Made by a program: the position numbers and the translations under genes. This document shows positions 16,243-29,269 of a stretch of 64,000 nt of DNA, in pieces. The stretch is from positions 4,616,001 to 4,680,000 of the forward strand of contig NC_084813.1 in assembly GCF_963583255.1 (NCBI RefSeq). The letters are read 5' to 3'. The DNA is from Pyrus communis (Eukaryota; Streptophyta; Magnoliopsida; Rosales; Rosaceae). The notes under the pieces were generated by a model. It searched no databases and was not told the origin of the DNA. It saw nothing but the letters and a program-made list of their open reading frames with translations. Position 1 is the first letter of the stretch. Every line of letters starts with the position of its first letter.

Positions 16243-17416
16243 CTAAGCGGTGGGGTAAGAGGCAGACATAGCAATCCCACAAAGTCCTTCAGGTGCAGCA
16301 ACATCTCTTTGCATTCTTATGTACCCAGCTTCGCCCCATTCTGCACCCCATGAGTTCTTCACTAGCCAATACTTAGTCCCATCCTCACTCACGCCATATC
16401 CAACAGCGGTAACACCATGGTCAAGACTCGTTCCACAAGTTCCGGTGAAGACACCACTTGAATAGAATTGGAAGTCGGAACCGCTAGCATCGATGGCAAC
16501 GGAAACAGGTTGATGAGCAACAGCGGTTAGAAGGGCCTTTTCACTATTTGCAGGCACATCCTCAAAGCCAGTTATCTTGGCTGCAATGATGGCTTCCTTC
16601 TTGGTGTTACATGTACCATCAACACCGTTGTATGGGTAATTAGCTTCTGTGCTAATCCCGTGATTTTGTTGGATGAACTGGAACGCATCGTCCATCAAGC
16701 CACCCTCACAACCTTGGTCTTCCCCAGCAGTGTCACAATCAACGAGCTCTTGCTCAGACAAAGAGATCAAGTTACCAGTTGTAAGCTGTGTAATTCCTTC
16801 GGTGGCGGCCACTGCTGAAAAAGCCCAACAACATCCTGTATTTTGATTGGAATCAAAAGTAGTTAGATTAAGGGAAAAATAAAAGATGAATATATATATA
16901 TATATATATGTATATATAGTGTCTCTCTAAGTGTCTCTCTAAGTTAATGACAAGAAGCTAGACGTTTATGTACTTACCGCACTGGCCTTGGTCCTTAACG
17001 GGGGTTACAGCTCCTTTCTTTCTCCAATCCATTGTTGCTGGTAATGGTACGGTCACATTTTCATATTTGAAAGAAGTCTTTGTGGAACACTCATGGCCCT
17101 TGAATCCATTTCTTGTGGCTTTGAACTCTTCATTTGTAAGGTCAGCAAATTGGTTGACACTTAATTTGTAAGGTTTGTTTGCATCTTTATTAGAAGATTC
17201 TATAAACGCCAAATTTTCCTTGAATATCTTGAAACGAGTTTCCTTCTCATTGACGTCGATATATATGCGGCCATAACGAGCCAACCATTGCTCGTATGTC
17301 CCGTACATTGATGAATCTTGCAGACTGCGAGAAGTGGCTTCAGAAGACCAAACTCCCAACATGAGGATCAAACCCAAGCACATATACTTCCATAGCTGCA
17401 GGTTTAGGATCTCCAT
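16243..17416 (-). CDS. SAG12-like cysteine protease, array copy 1
   Basis: Two exons (17416-16978 and 16835-16243) join to 1032 nt, 343 residues. A papain-family (C1A) preproenzyme: an N-terminal hydrophobic signal ([16 protein letters not shown]) for secretion, the I29 inhibitory prodomain with ERFNIN spacing ([20 protein letters not shown]) and [11 protein letters not shown], then the mature enzyme from about [20 protein letters not shown]. The catalytic Cys lies in [13 protein letters not shown], formed across the intron. The catalytic His is in [11 protein letters not shown] and the Asn in VKNSWG. It lacks a C-terminal granulin domain. The family acts in vacuolar or senescence-associated protein breakdown; that role is inferred. 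The intron position and downstream sequence are shared with the other three intact copies. The protein ends SASYPTA. Confidence 0.93.
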
Positions 17417-17495
17417 GGGTAGCTAGAAGCAAGCTGGATTTTGGTAAAGTATATGATGATGAGCAGATATATTGAAATGGTAGACTTGCTCGGCG

Positions 17496-17504
17496 ATTTA
17501 TATA
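17496..17504 (-). promoter_or_regulatory. TATA box of protease copy 1
   Basis: On the minus strand the sequence reads TATATAAAT, about 80 bases upstream of the ATG. The same element in the same place precedes copies 2, 3 and 4 (20292, 24203 and 28368), together with a conserved upstream block around CACGCTGATCATTTTTTGGG. The duplicated units therefore kept their promoters. Confidence 0.65.
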
Positions 17505-18342
17505 CTACTCAAGGTGGTAGAGAGAACGGCGTTTATGGCAATTTCAGTGCCCCAAAAAATGATCAGCGTGGTACGTGCCTTAGAAAGTATGATGATATAG
17601 ACCTATAAGATTATTATTAGTAAATTGACCTTTCATTTAATTTGGGACCTGATGCTTACCTTTTGTCCTTGTGTGCGTAAAATACTTGTTCGCTTTGTGT
17701 TCTGAAATGTACTCGTGGATCCTCAGCCATCTTGGATTTTTATTTTAGTTAAGGATGGTTTGATAATCATTATTTCGTCTTTAGTTTTGTTTTTATTTAT
17801 TTGAAATATGAAAACCGAAATAGGTAGATTAGCAAGCCTTGAGAAGGATTTGTAAGAAATTTCTGAAATCATAAGAAAAACAACAAGACATTAGGATTAC
17901 GGATTTGATAAACTAAAATTATAATAAATTAATTACAATTTACTCATCTTTGTTATATGGAAGACATAACTCTTACGGATGACAAAAGAGTCTTCTATTT
18001 TCAACAAGCGGAAGTGTTCCAACAATAATTGGGTTTGCTTAGAATCGAACGTGTGTGTTGTGAAAGTAGGGACACCTTTATTATAGTGATTAGGGTTCCT
18101 CCAATCTCGCCTGTTGTAGTAATTGGAGGAATGCACCAAATCACCATTCAATCTTAATGGTGTCCCACAAAGACATGTACAATATGTCTTACTTAATTAG
18201 GGTTTCAATTGGTCAACTAATATATCTTGGTTCCATGATTCTTACTAACCAATATTGAATTACGTTAAAAGTTAAATATATTGAAGATCAAGTAATTTGA
18301 TTTATAATAATTGACAACTCAACATGAGTCTTATAGGGCCTT

Positions 18343-18640
18343 CTAATTGCTAATCGGCACGTCTTCATAGCCAGTTACAGTGGCTGTATGAGGGCCTTCG
18401 GTGTTCCATGTACCGTCTAACACCGGCGTTGCGGTCCTTGCGGAGCTAATCACATGGTTTTGATTGATGAACTCAAAGGCGCCATCAAGGTAGCCACCAC
18501 CACAACCTTGGTCTTCAGCGCGGGTATCACAATCAACCACTTGTTGCTCGGACAAAGTTTAATTGAGCATTTGTAAGCCGAGTAATTCCTTCAACGGCTC
18601 TCGCTGCTGCAAAAACCCAATAGCTGCCTGAATATATAGA
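18343..18640 (-). pseudogene. SAG12-like protease fragment (copy P1)
   Basis: The minus strand encodes pieces that align to the proteases (SEQQVVDCDTRAEDQGCGGG, then [14 protein letters not shown], then a stretch ending TGYEDVPISN), with a frameshift before SEQQ. The active-site region survives only as a partial WVFAAARAVEGITRL without the catalytic Cys context. The catalytic His and Asn exons are absent. It is closest to the fragments at 15685 and 22370. Confidence 0.85.
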
Positions 18641-19056
18641 TGTTTGATTGCAATTCTTTTGATTAGTGGGAGGGCAATGCGAACTTGGACCATAGGGTCT
18701 TTTGGTCATCGGGGTCACTAAGATGGAGAATAAATGTGTGATTTTGATTTTTAATTTTTCATATCAAATCTAATAGTGTGTGATCATGAATTCTTGGACA
18801 TCAGATGACCAATAAAGCGAGTCTATCAAATTTAGGAATAAATGTGTGATTTTGGTTTTTAATCTTTCATATCAAATCTAATAGTGTGTGATCAAGAATT
18901 CTTGGGCACCAAATGACTAAGAAAGCAAGTCTACTAAATTTAGATGAGAAATGCCCAACAATTATCTTGATTATCTTATAAATATTTTACACATACAGGT
19001 AGATACATATCAGACTACCTACAAGGCATATAGCTAGTAGGCATTGATTTAATTAA

Positions 19057-20200
19057 CTAAGCGGTGGGGTAAGAGGCAGACATAGCAATCCCACAAAGTC
19101 CTTCAGGTGCAGCAACATCTCGTTGCATTCTTATGTACCCAGCTTCGCCCCATTCTGCACCCCATGAGTTCTTCACTAGCCAATACTTAGTCCCATCCTC
19201 ACTCACGCCATATCCAACAGCGGTAACACCATGGTCAAGACTCGTTCCACAAGTTCCGGTGAAGACACCACTTGAATAGAATTGGAAGTCGGAACCGCTA
19301 GCATCGATGGCAACGGAAACAGGTTGATGAGCAACAGCGGTTAGAAGGGCCTTTTCACTATTTGCAGGCACATCCTCAAAGCCAGTTATCTTGGCTGCAA
19401 TGATGGCTTCCTTCTTGGTGTTACATGTACCATCAACACCGTTGTAGGGGTAATTTGTTTCTGTGCTAATCCCGTGATTTTGTTGGATGAACTGAAACGC
19501 ATCGTCCATTAAGCCACCCTCACAACCTTGGTCTTCACCAGCGGTGTCACAATCAACGAGCTCTTGCTCAGACAAAGAGATCAATTTACCAGTTGTAAGC
19601 TGTGTAACACCTTCGGTGGCGGCAACTGCTGAAAAAGCCCAACAACATCCTGTATTTCGATTGGAATGAAAAGTAGTTCGATTAGGAATATATTAAAGAT
19701 GATTATATACAGTGTCTCTCTAAATTAATGGCAGGAAGCTAGACCTTTATGTACTTACCACATTGGCCTTGGTCCTTAACGGGGGTTACAGCTCCTTTCT
19801 TTCTCCAGTCCATTGTTGCTGGCAAAGCAGCAGTCACATTTTCATATTTGAAAGAAGTCGTCTTCGTGGAACATTCATGGCCCGTGAATCCATTTCTTGA
19901 GGCTTTGAACTCTTCATTTGTAAGGTCTGCAAATTGATTGACACTTAATTTGTGAGGTTTGTTTGCATCCTTATTAGAAGATTCTATAAAGGCCACATTT
20001 TCCTTGAATATCTTAAAACGGATTTCCTTCTCATCGACATCATTATATACGCGGCCATAACGAGCCAACCATTGCTCGTATCTCCGATACATTGATGCAT
20101 CTTGCAGACTGCGAGAAGTGGCTTCAGAAGACCAAGCTCCCAACATGAGGATCAAACCCAAGCACATATACTTCCATAGCTGCAGGTTTAGGATGTCCAT
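19057..20200 (-). CDS. SAG12-like cysteine protease, array copy 2
   Basis: Exons 20200-19759 and 19649-19057 join to 1035 nt, 344 residues. The domain order is as in copy 1: signal peptide, ERFNIN prodomain ([20 protein letters not shown]), QCGCCWAF catalytic site across the intron, the GCEGG disulfide motif, [17 protein letters not shown]. The mature domain is almost identical to copy 1 apart from a few substitutions such as STETNYPY for STEANYPY, so the duplication or a gene conversion is recent. The protein starts [10 protein letters not shown] where copy 1 has [15 protein letters not shown] box lies upstream at 20292-20299. Confidence 0.93.
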
Positions 20201-20796
20201 GGGTAGCTAGCTACTGTTGTAGAAGCAAGCTGGATTTTGGTAAAGGATATGATGATGATCAGATATACTGAAATGGTAGATTTGGTCTACGATTTATATG
20301 CTACTCAAGGTGGTAGAGACAATGGCGTTTATAGCTATTTCAGTGCCCCAAAAAATGATCAGCGTGGTACGTGCCTTGGAAAATATGATGATATAGACCT
20401 GTAAGATTATTTTTAGTAAATTGACCCTTCATTTAATTTGGGACCTGATGCTTACCTTTTGTCCTTGTGTGCGTAATATATTTGTTCACATTGTGTTCTG
20501 AAATGTAATCGTGGATCCTCAACCATCTTGGATTTACTTTATTTAAGGATGGTTTGATAATCATTATTTTGTCTTTACTTGTGTTTTTATTTATTTGAAA
20601 TAATCTATATGGTAACTACATACAATTTTCAACTAAAAACCAAAAGTTGAAATAAAAAGTTTCCAGAGTGTCCACGAGGAGTCTTTGATAGACCAGATAA
20701 TTTTTTACACGACCTGTTAATCCGATCTGAAAAGATACGAAAATAACGGATTGTCAAGGCGTTAACTAATCGGCTCGTTATCAAGTCACATATTAG

Positions 20797-20951
20797 GGAT
20801 AATGCTAGGGGGACTAAATTCTTTAAACCAATTTTGCGAACCAAATGATGTGATTATTACTTAAACGTTGATTAACATGTTTATTTCTTATTGGTGACAT
20901 ATCAATTGGTTTGCAAATTTAGTTTAAAATTTTGGTCTCCCTAGCATTGGA
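20797..20951. repeat. MITE with AATGCTAGGG termini
   Basis: The left end AATGCTAGGGGGACTAAATT and the right end TTTTGGTCTCCCTAGCATT are inverted copies. The interior is AT-rich and further self-complementary around AACCAATTTTGCGAACC and GGTTTGCAAA. It sits between protease copy 2 and the first KARI exon relic. Confidence 0.65.
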
Positions 20952-21120
20952 CATGTTGGAGAGTTGGCTTTTGGTAGTTTAGTTACCCTTTTTTGAGTCC
21001 TTATAATCAGATTGTAATTAGGTTATTTGATGTTTATTTCTTCACTTGTAAATCACTCTTGTACATTATATATTTTCCTTCTTGGTGAGAAGAATAATAT
21101 CAGAAAATTAAACCTCAAAG
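20952..21120 (+). repeat. LTR-like fragment
   Basis: The wording CTTGTAAATCACTCTTGTAC, then TATATTTTCCTTCTTGGTGA and GAATAATATCAGA, resembles the transcribed 3' part of copia LTRs in plants. It abuts the 5' breakpoint of the first KARI exon relic. No second LTR or coding part was found, so this is tentative. Confidence 0.3.
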
Positions 21121-21138
21121 ATAAGCTCTAATTAGTAA

Positions 21139-21606
<468 letters not shown>

Positions 21607-22369
21607 AAGCGGAAACACGGCTTGCGCCAGAGTTGCACATGTTCTTATTTCGTTGAGAAAACACCACTTGCGGTACACGTTTGCCATGTATGTTCTCCAT
21701 CAACACCTATCCCTTGACTAATAGCGGAAACACATTGGTCGATGGATAGTCCACATACCCCTTTAATGACCACTGTTATAGGACTGACATGAAATGTTCT
21801 CCTCCGACATCAATGAAAACAAAAATAGGTAGATTAGCAAGCCTTGAGAAGGATATGTAAGAAATTTCTGAAATGATAACAAAAACAAGACATTAGGATT
21901 ACGAATTTGATAAACTACAATTATAATAAATTAATTACAATTTACTTATCATTAGTATATGGAAGATATGATTCTTGCGGATGACAAAAAAATCTTTTAC
22001 TTGCAACAAGCGGAAGTGTTTCATGAATAATAGGGTTTGCATGGAATCGAATGTATGTGTTGTGAAAGCAGGGACACCCTTATTATAGTGATTAAGGTTC
22101 CTTCAATCTCGTTGGCTATAGTAATTGGAGGAATACACCAAATCACCATTTAATCTTAATGGTGTCCCATCAAGGCATGTACAATATGTCTTACTTAATT
22201 AGGGTTTCAATTAGTCAACTAATATATTTTGGTTCCATGATTCTTACTAACCAATATTGAATTATGTTAAAAGTCAAATATCTTGAAGATCAAGTTATTT
22301 GCCTTTTAAGTAATTTGATTCATAATAATTGACAACTCAACATGAGTCTTATAGGGCCTTCTCATTGCT

Positions 22370-22655
22370 TATCGGCACGCCTTCATAGCCAGTTATATTG
22401 GCTGTATGAGGCCTTTGGTGCTCCATGTACTGTCTAACACCGGCGTTGCGGTCCTTGCGGAGCTAATCACATGGTTTTGATTGATGAACTCAAAGGCGCC
22501 GTCAAGGTAGCCACCACCACAACCTAGGTCTTCACAGCGGGTATCACAATCAATCACTTGTTGCTCGGACAAAGTTTAATTATTGACCATTTGTAAGCCG
22601 AGTAATTCCTTCAACGGCTCTCGCTGCTGCAAAAGCCCAATAGCTGCATGAATAT
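22370..22655 (-). pseudogene. SAG12-like protease fragment (copy P2)
   Basis: A near-duplicate of the fragment at 18343, including its surroundings (TAATTGACAACTCAACATGA on the left side and AATATATAGATGTTTGATTG on the right). It carries additional small indels and no usable reading frame. The spacer from about 21800 to 22370 is a copy of 17820-18340, so fragment and spacer were duplicated as one block. Confidence 0.85.
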
Positions 22656-22966
22656 ATAGATGTTTGATTGCAATTCTTTTGATTAGTCGGAGGCCAATGC
22701 GAACTTGGACCATAGGTTCTTTTGGTCAACGGGTGACTAAGATGGAGAATAAATTGTGATTTTGGTTTTTAATCTTTCGTATTAAATCTAATAGTGTGTG
22801 ATCATAAATTCTTGAACACCTGATGATCAAGAAAGCGAGTCTATTAAATTTAGATGAGAAATGCCCAACAATTATCTTGATTATCTTATAAATATTTTAC
22901 ACATACAGGTAGATACATATCAGACTACCTACAAGGCATATAGCTAGTAGGCATTGATTTAATTAA

Positions 22967-24110
22967 CTAAGCTGTGGGGTAAGAGGCAGACATAGCAATC
23001 CCACAAAGTCCTTCAGGTGCAGCAACATCTCTTTGCATTCTTATGTACCCAGCTTCGCCCCATTCTGCACCCCATGAGTTCTTCACTAGCCAATACTTAG
23101 TCCCATCCTCACTCGCGCCATATCCAACAGCGGTAACACCATGGTCAAGACTCGTTCCACAAGTTCCAGTGAAGACACCACTTAAATAGAATTGGAAGTC
23201 GGAACCGTTAGCATCGATGGCAACGGAAACAGGTTGATGAGCAACAGCGGTTAGAAGGGCCTTTTCACTATTTTCAGGCACATCCTCAAAGCCAGTTATC
23301 TTGGCTGCAATGATGGCTTCCTTCTTGGTGTTACATGTACCATCAACACCGTTGTAGGGGTAATTTGTTTCTGTGCTAATCCCGTGATTTTGTTGGATGA
23401 ACTGAAACGCATCGTCCATTAAGCCACCCTCACAACCTTGGTCTTCACCAGCGGTGTCACAATCAACGAGCTCTTGCTCAGACAAAGAGATCAACTTGCC
23501 AGTTGTAAGCTGTGTAACACCTTCGGTGGCGGCAACTGCTGAAAAAGCCCAACAGCATCCTGTATTTCGATTGGAATCAAAAGTAGTTAGATTAGGAATA
23601 TATTAAAGATGAATATATATAGTGTCTCTCTAAATTAATGGCAGGAAGCTGGACGTTTATGTACTTACCACATTGGCCTTGGTCCTTAACGAGGGTTACA
23701 GCTCCTTTCTTTCTCCAGTCCATTGTTGCTGGCAAAGCAGCAGTCACATTTTCATATTTGAAAGAAGTCGTCTTTGAGGAACATTCATGGCCCTTGAATC
23801 CATTTCTTGAGGCTTTGAACTCTTCATTTGTAAGGTCTGCAAATTGATTGACACTTAATTTGTAAGGTTTGTTTGCATCCTTATTAGAAGATTCTATAAA
23901 CGCCACATTGTCCTTGAATATCTTGAAACGGGTTTCCTTCTCATCGACGTCATTATATACACGGCCATAACGAGCCAACCATCGCTCGTATCTCCCATAC
24001 ATTGATGCATCTTGCAGACTGCGAGAAGTTGCTTGAGTAGACCAAGCTCCCAACATGAGGATCAAGCCCAAGCACATATACTTCCATAGCTGCCGGTTTA
24101 GGATCTCCAT
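22967..24110 (-). CDS. SAG12-like cysteine protease, array copy 3
   Basis: Exons 24110-23669 and 23559-22967 join to 1035 nt, 344 residues. It keeps the signal peptide, ERFNIN prodomain ([20 protein letters not shown]), [24 protein letters not shown] and VKNSWG. Distinctive changes against copy 2 include VTLVKDQG for VTPVKDQG before the active site, YLSGVF for YSSGVF, and GYGASEDG for GYGVSEDG near the catalytic His. All catalytic residues are present, so it is probably functional. A TATA box lies at 24203-24211. Confidence 0.93.
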
Positions 24111-24854
24111 GGGTAGCTAGCTATTGTAGTAGAAGCAAGCTGGATTTTGGTAAAGGATATGATGATGAGCAGATATACTGAAATGGTAGACCTTGCTCTG
24201 CGATTTATATACTATTCAAGGTGGTAGAGACAATGGCTTTTATAGCAATTTCAGTGCCCCAAAAAATGATCAGCGTGGTACGTGCCTTAGAAAATATGTT
24301 GATATAGACCTGTAAGATTATTATTAGTAAATTGACCTTTCATTTAATTTGGGACCTGATGCTTACCTTTTTGTCCTTGTGTGCGTGATATAGTTTTTCA
24401 CATTGTGTTCTGAAATGTACTCGTGGATCCTCAGGCGTTCATGAGAAGGAAACTCCTTTCAAGATATTCAAGGAAAAACTCGTGGATCCTTGAAATGTCC
24501 TTGAATAATTTGTAAGGTTTGAGAGTCTCCAATAGATCTGACAATTTTTTACACAATTAGATAACCTGATCCGATCCGAAACGACACGACAATAATAAGT
24601 TTGGGGTTAACACGTCAACTATAATTGTGTTACCGGTCACTGACAGGTTCTTAACAGGTTTATCAACGGGTAACCCGTTTCAATCCGATAGAAAAAAAGT
24701 TAGTTTGATAATTAAACTACCAATATACCTTACTACAAGAGGCATAGTATTTAATTAATCTCACATAAGTGAGATTAAAAAAATCCAATGCACGTTAAAA
24801 AGACCAAAGCATATTAAAAATACCGAAGCACAATAAAAAAATCATAATAATTAA

Positions 24855-25110
24855 TCACAAGTATGAAAAATGTGAAGAAATATGCAAATGCTTGTGACCC
24901 CGCATCCTTTACACTTTGACGATGGGTACATTGTCGTTTGGATTTTTAAAATCCTAGAAACTCTTGTGAACAATGTGTTTCAGACAATGTGTTTCGAGGA
25001 GTTTAGAATAAATAAAAATTCATAATAATGAATGTAGAAGTGTGAAAAATGTGAAAAGAATATACAAACGCTCGTGATTACATCCTCTACACTTAGACGA
25101 TGATGACATC
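24855..25110. repeat. Diverged local duplication
   Basis: A block around GTGAAGAAATATGCAAATGC, followed by ATCCTTTACACTTTGACGAT, is repeated about 160-170 bases further on as GTGAAAAGAATATACAAACG followed by ATCCTCTACACTTAGACGAT. No coding potential. Confidence 0.5.
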
Positions 25111-25699
25111 TATGTGTTCCTATGCACATCCGAGCTTGTATATCAATTTGAGAACAAGTGTAAAGGCGGAGCCATAATTTTTTAATAATTGAGTCATAAT
25201 TTTTGCCAAAAAGACTTCTTTGGATCATTTCATCGAGCTTCTGGTCGGTACCTACTGAAATATGTCGTAGTTTGTTGCTTTTTGCCAAGGAATATCAAGT
25301 GAGGCTTTTTATTAAATACTTGTTGAATACCATAATGTCGCACACAAGAAATAGGAGAAGAAAGACAAAAGAAAGAAAGAAAGAAAAAACCTACAAATAA
25401 TTGTATAGAGGTTGCACAAAAAAAAAGCAGCAATTTGTAATTTGGTGTTTTTGACTTATTCTTTTCGTTTGATGCAATTATGTTCAGGGGTCATATGCAA
25501 ATATACAAATAAGTATGCTTTACGGTTTTAAAGCTAGCGGAGTTATGAGCAACCAATGACTCCATGTTGGCTCCACCACATAGTGGAATAATTTTTTTTT
25601 TTCCCGACCAGGAATGTCCTATTCGATGAGGACTTTTTCCCTTTTAAGGGACTCACATCTTCTTTGGGAGACGTCACGCCATCCGGTAACCAATCCTCA

Positions 25700-26530
<831 letters not shown>

Positions 26531-27133
26531 AAAAGAAAAGGTTTTTCAATTTTTGCAATAAACTAGGATATCTGGAGACATGAGAATGAGTAAATTGTCG
26601 CAGTGGCGTCATATACTAATAAAATAAAGACATGTAAATTTTTGTTCATATATTCTTATTGTACGAGACATTACATAGCGGTGTACTTGTGCTATATAAG
26701 TTGTCCATCACCACTTATCCCTTGACCAAAAAACAGCAAATGGCCCACTAAATTTGGCCATAATTCATCTGTTGCTATAGGGATCAAATATTTTTTCACA
26801 AGAGAGAATTTAAAAACTTATTGGGGTCAAGGGATTCCAATGCACCCCCCTTGGCTCCGCTAGTGGTGGGGGCAGTGCCAACTTGGACCATATTTCCTTT
26901 TGGTCACCGGGTGACCAAGATGGAGAATAAATGTGGTCTTTTGATGTAATAATTTTAATCTTTCATATCAAATTTAAGTTGTGTGTGATTATGAATCCTT
27001 GAAAACCAAATCATATTAAGATGAGAATACCCAAAAATTATCTTAATTAATCTTATAAAATTTTTACACATACAGGTTGATACAGATCATACTACCTACA
27101 AGGCATATCGCTAGTAGGCATTGATTTAATTAA

Positions 27134-28270
27134 CTAAGCTGTGGGGTAAGAGGCAGACATAGCAATCCCGCAAAGTCCTTCTGGTGCAGAAACATCTCTT
27201 TGCATTCTTATGTACCCAGCTTCACCCCATTTTGCACCCCATGAGTTCTTCACTAGCCAATACTTAGTCCCGTCGTCACTCACGCCATATCCAACAGCGG
27301 TAACACCATGGTCAAGGCTCGTTCCACAGGTTCCATTAAAGACACCACTTGAATAGAATTGGAAGTTGGAACCGCTAGCATCAATGGCAACGGAGACAGG
27401 TTGATGAGCAACAGCGGTTAGAAGGGCCTTTTCACTATTTGCAGGGACAACTTCATAGCCAGTTATCTTGGCTGCAATGCTGGATTCTTTTTTGGTGTTA
27501 CATGTACCACCAACACCGATGTAGGGGTAATTAGTTTCTGTGCTAATCCCGTGATTTTGTTGGATGAACTGAAAGGCGTCGTCTATCAAGCCACCCCCTT
27601 GGTCATCACCACCAGTGTCACAATCAACAAGCTCTTGCTCAGACAAAGAGATCAATTTACCAGTTGTAAGCTGTGTAATTCCTTCGGTGGCGGCTACTGC
27701 TGAAAAAGCCCAACAAGATCCTGTATTTTGAGTGGTATCAAAAGCAGTTAGATTAAGGAATAAATAAAAGATGAATATATAGTGTCTCTCTAATGTAATG
27801 GCGGGAAGCTAGACTTTTATGTACTTACCGCATTGGCCTTGGTCCTTGACGGGGGTTACAGCTCCTTTCTTTCTCCAGTCCATTGTTGCTGGTAGAGCTG
27901 CAGTCACCTTTTCATATTTGAAAGAATTTGTCTTTGTGGAATACTCATGGCCCTTGAATCCATTTCTTGAGGCTTTGAACTCTTCATTTGTAAGGTCTGC
28001 AAATTGGTTGACACTTAATTTGTAATTTTTGTTTGCATCCTTGTTAGAAGATTCTACAAACGCCACATTTTCCTTAAATATCTTGAAACGAGTCTCCTTC
28101 TCATTAACATTGTTATACACGCGACCATAACGAGCCAACCATTGCTCGTATCTCCCATACATTGCTGCATCTTGCAGACTGCGCGAAGTGGCTTGAGAAG
28201 ACCAAGCTCCCAACATGAGGATTAAACCCAAGTACATACATTTCCACACCTTCATGTTAAGAAACTCCAT
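27134..28270 (-). CDS. SAG12-like cysteine protease, array copy 4
   Basis: Exons 28270-27829 and 27720-27134 join to 1029 nt, 342 residues. Signal peptide ([16 protein letters not shown]), ERFNIN prodomain ([20 protein letters not shown]), catalytic site QCGSCWAF (the canonical GSC instead of the GCC of the other copies), [11 protein letters not shown] and VKNSWG are present. It is the most diverged intact copy. In the usual GCEGG motif two residues are missing: [12 protein letters not shown] against [14 protein letters not shown]. That removes the conserved Cys that in papain pairs with the Cys three residues before the active-site Cys. Whether the enzyme still folds is uncertain. A TATA box lies at 28368-28375. 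Confidence 0.9.
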
Positions 28271-28649
28271 GGGTAACTAGTTAGCGTATTAGAGAGGAAG
28301 CTAGGGTTGGATTTGGTAAAGGATATGATGATGAGCTGATATACTGAAATAGTTGACTTGCTCTGCAGTTTATATACTAATTAAGGTGGTACACAGAGTG
28401 GTGTTTTTAGGTATTTCAGTGCTCCAAAAATGATCGACGTCGTACGTGCCTTGCAAAATATTTTGACATAGACCTATAAGATTATTATTAGTAAATTGAC
28501 CTTTTGTCCTTGTGTGCGTAAAATACTTGTTCACATTGTGTTCTGAAATGTAATCGTGGATCCTCAACCATCTTGGATTTCCCTTAGTAAAGGATGGTGT
28601 GATAATCATTATTTCGTCTTTTGTTTTTGTTTTTGTTTTTATTTAATTG

Positions 28650-29075
28650 AAATCTAAATTAAAAACTGAAATCTTATTTGGTATCTCATCGCCACTACTG
28701 GCGGAGATGGTGGCAGCTCGATCCGCAGTGATGTTTGCATGGGATATGCATGCCGAGTCGGTGGAGTTTGAAGGAGATGCACAACTAGTTCTTGCGGTGT
28801 ATAACGGAATACAGCGGACGATACGCCTCCTTTGGGGCATGTGGTTAACGATAGTCGACAATTTAGGCATTCAATTCCCCAAACAAGGCTGACTTTCACT
28901 AAAGGGAGGCAAATAAGGTCGCACATAGTTTGGCAAGATTGGGTTTGTTCTTGGATCAACAAATGCTCTGTTTCGAGGAACCTCTTGATGTAATCACTGA
29001 TCTTATTTATTTATTTATTTAATTTGTTGAAATCACTGATCTTATGTTTGAGGATAGTACAATTTTGTAATTTTG
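28650..29075 (+). pseudogene. RNase H-like domain remnant
   Basis: The plus strand reads LAEMVAARSAVMFAWDMHAE, then SVEFEGDAQLVLAVYNG, then after a frame change ANKVAHSLARLGL and a tail CFEEPLDVITDLI, ending EDSTIL and a stop. This is the plant RNase H-like (RVT_3) domain, with its AExxAxRxAxxFA, EGDxQ and AHxLAR motifs, found at the end of many non-LTR retroelement or domesticated proteins. The N-terminal catalytic Asp region is missing and the frame is broken, so it is a relic. Confidence 0.75.
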
Positions 29076-29269
29076 TTGGCGCAGGTCACTCTATTTTCCT
29101 TTGACCGAGTTGAAATCCCCAGCAAAGTTTTTATCAAGACCCATTTATTGCATCGTATCCTCTATTTATACATATTCCTTTCGTCGTATTAATGAATATC
29201 GTAGTTGCTCTAAAAAATTTCTCATTTTGCTCTTTTACGTCTTTGAAATTTCATGTTCTTCTTCTTCTA

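Noticed and set aside
28647..28892. RNase H-like frame as an intact gene
   Set aside because: It lacks the N-terminal catalytic Asp region and changes frame before the C-terminal motif, so it is listed as a relic instead.
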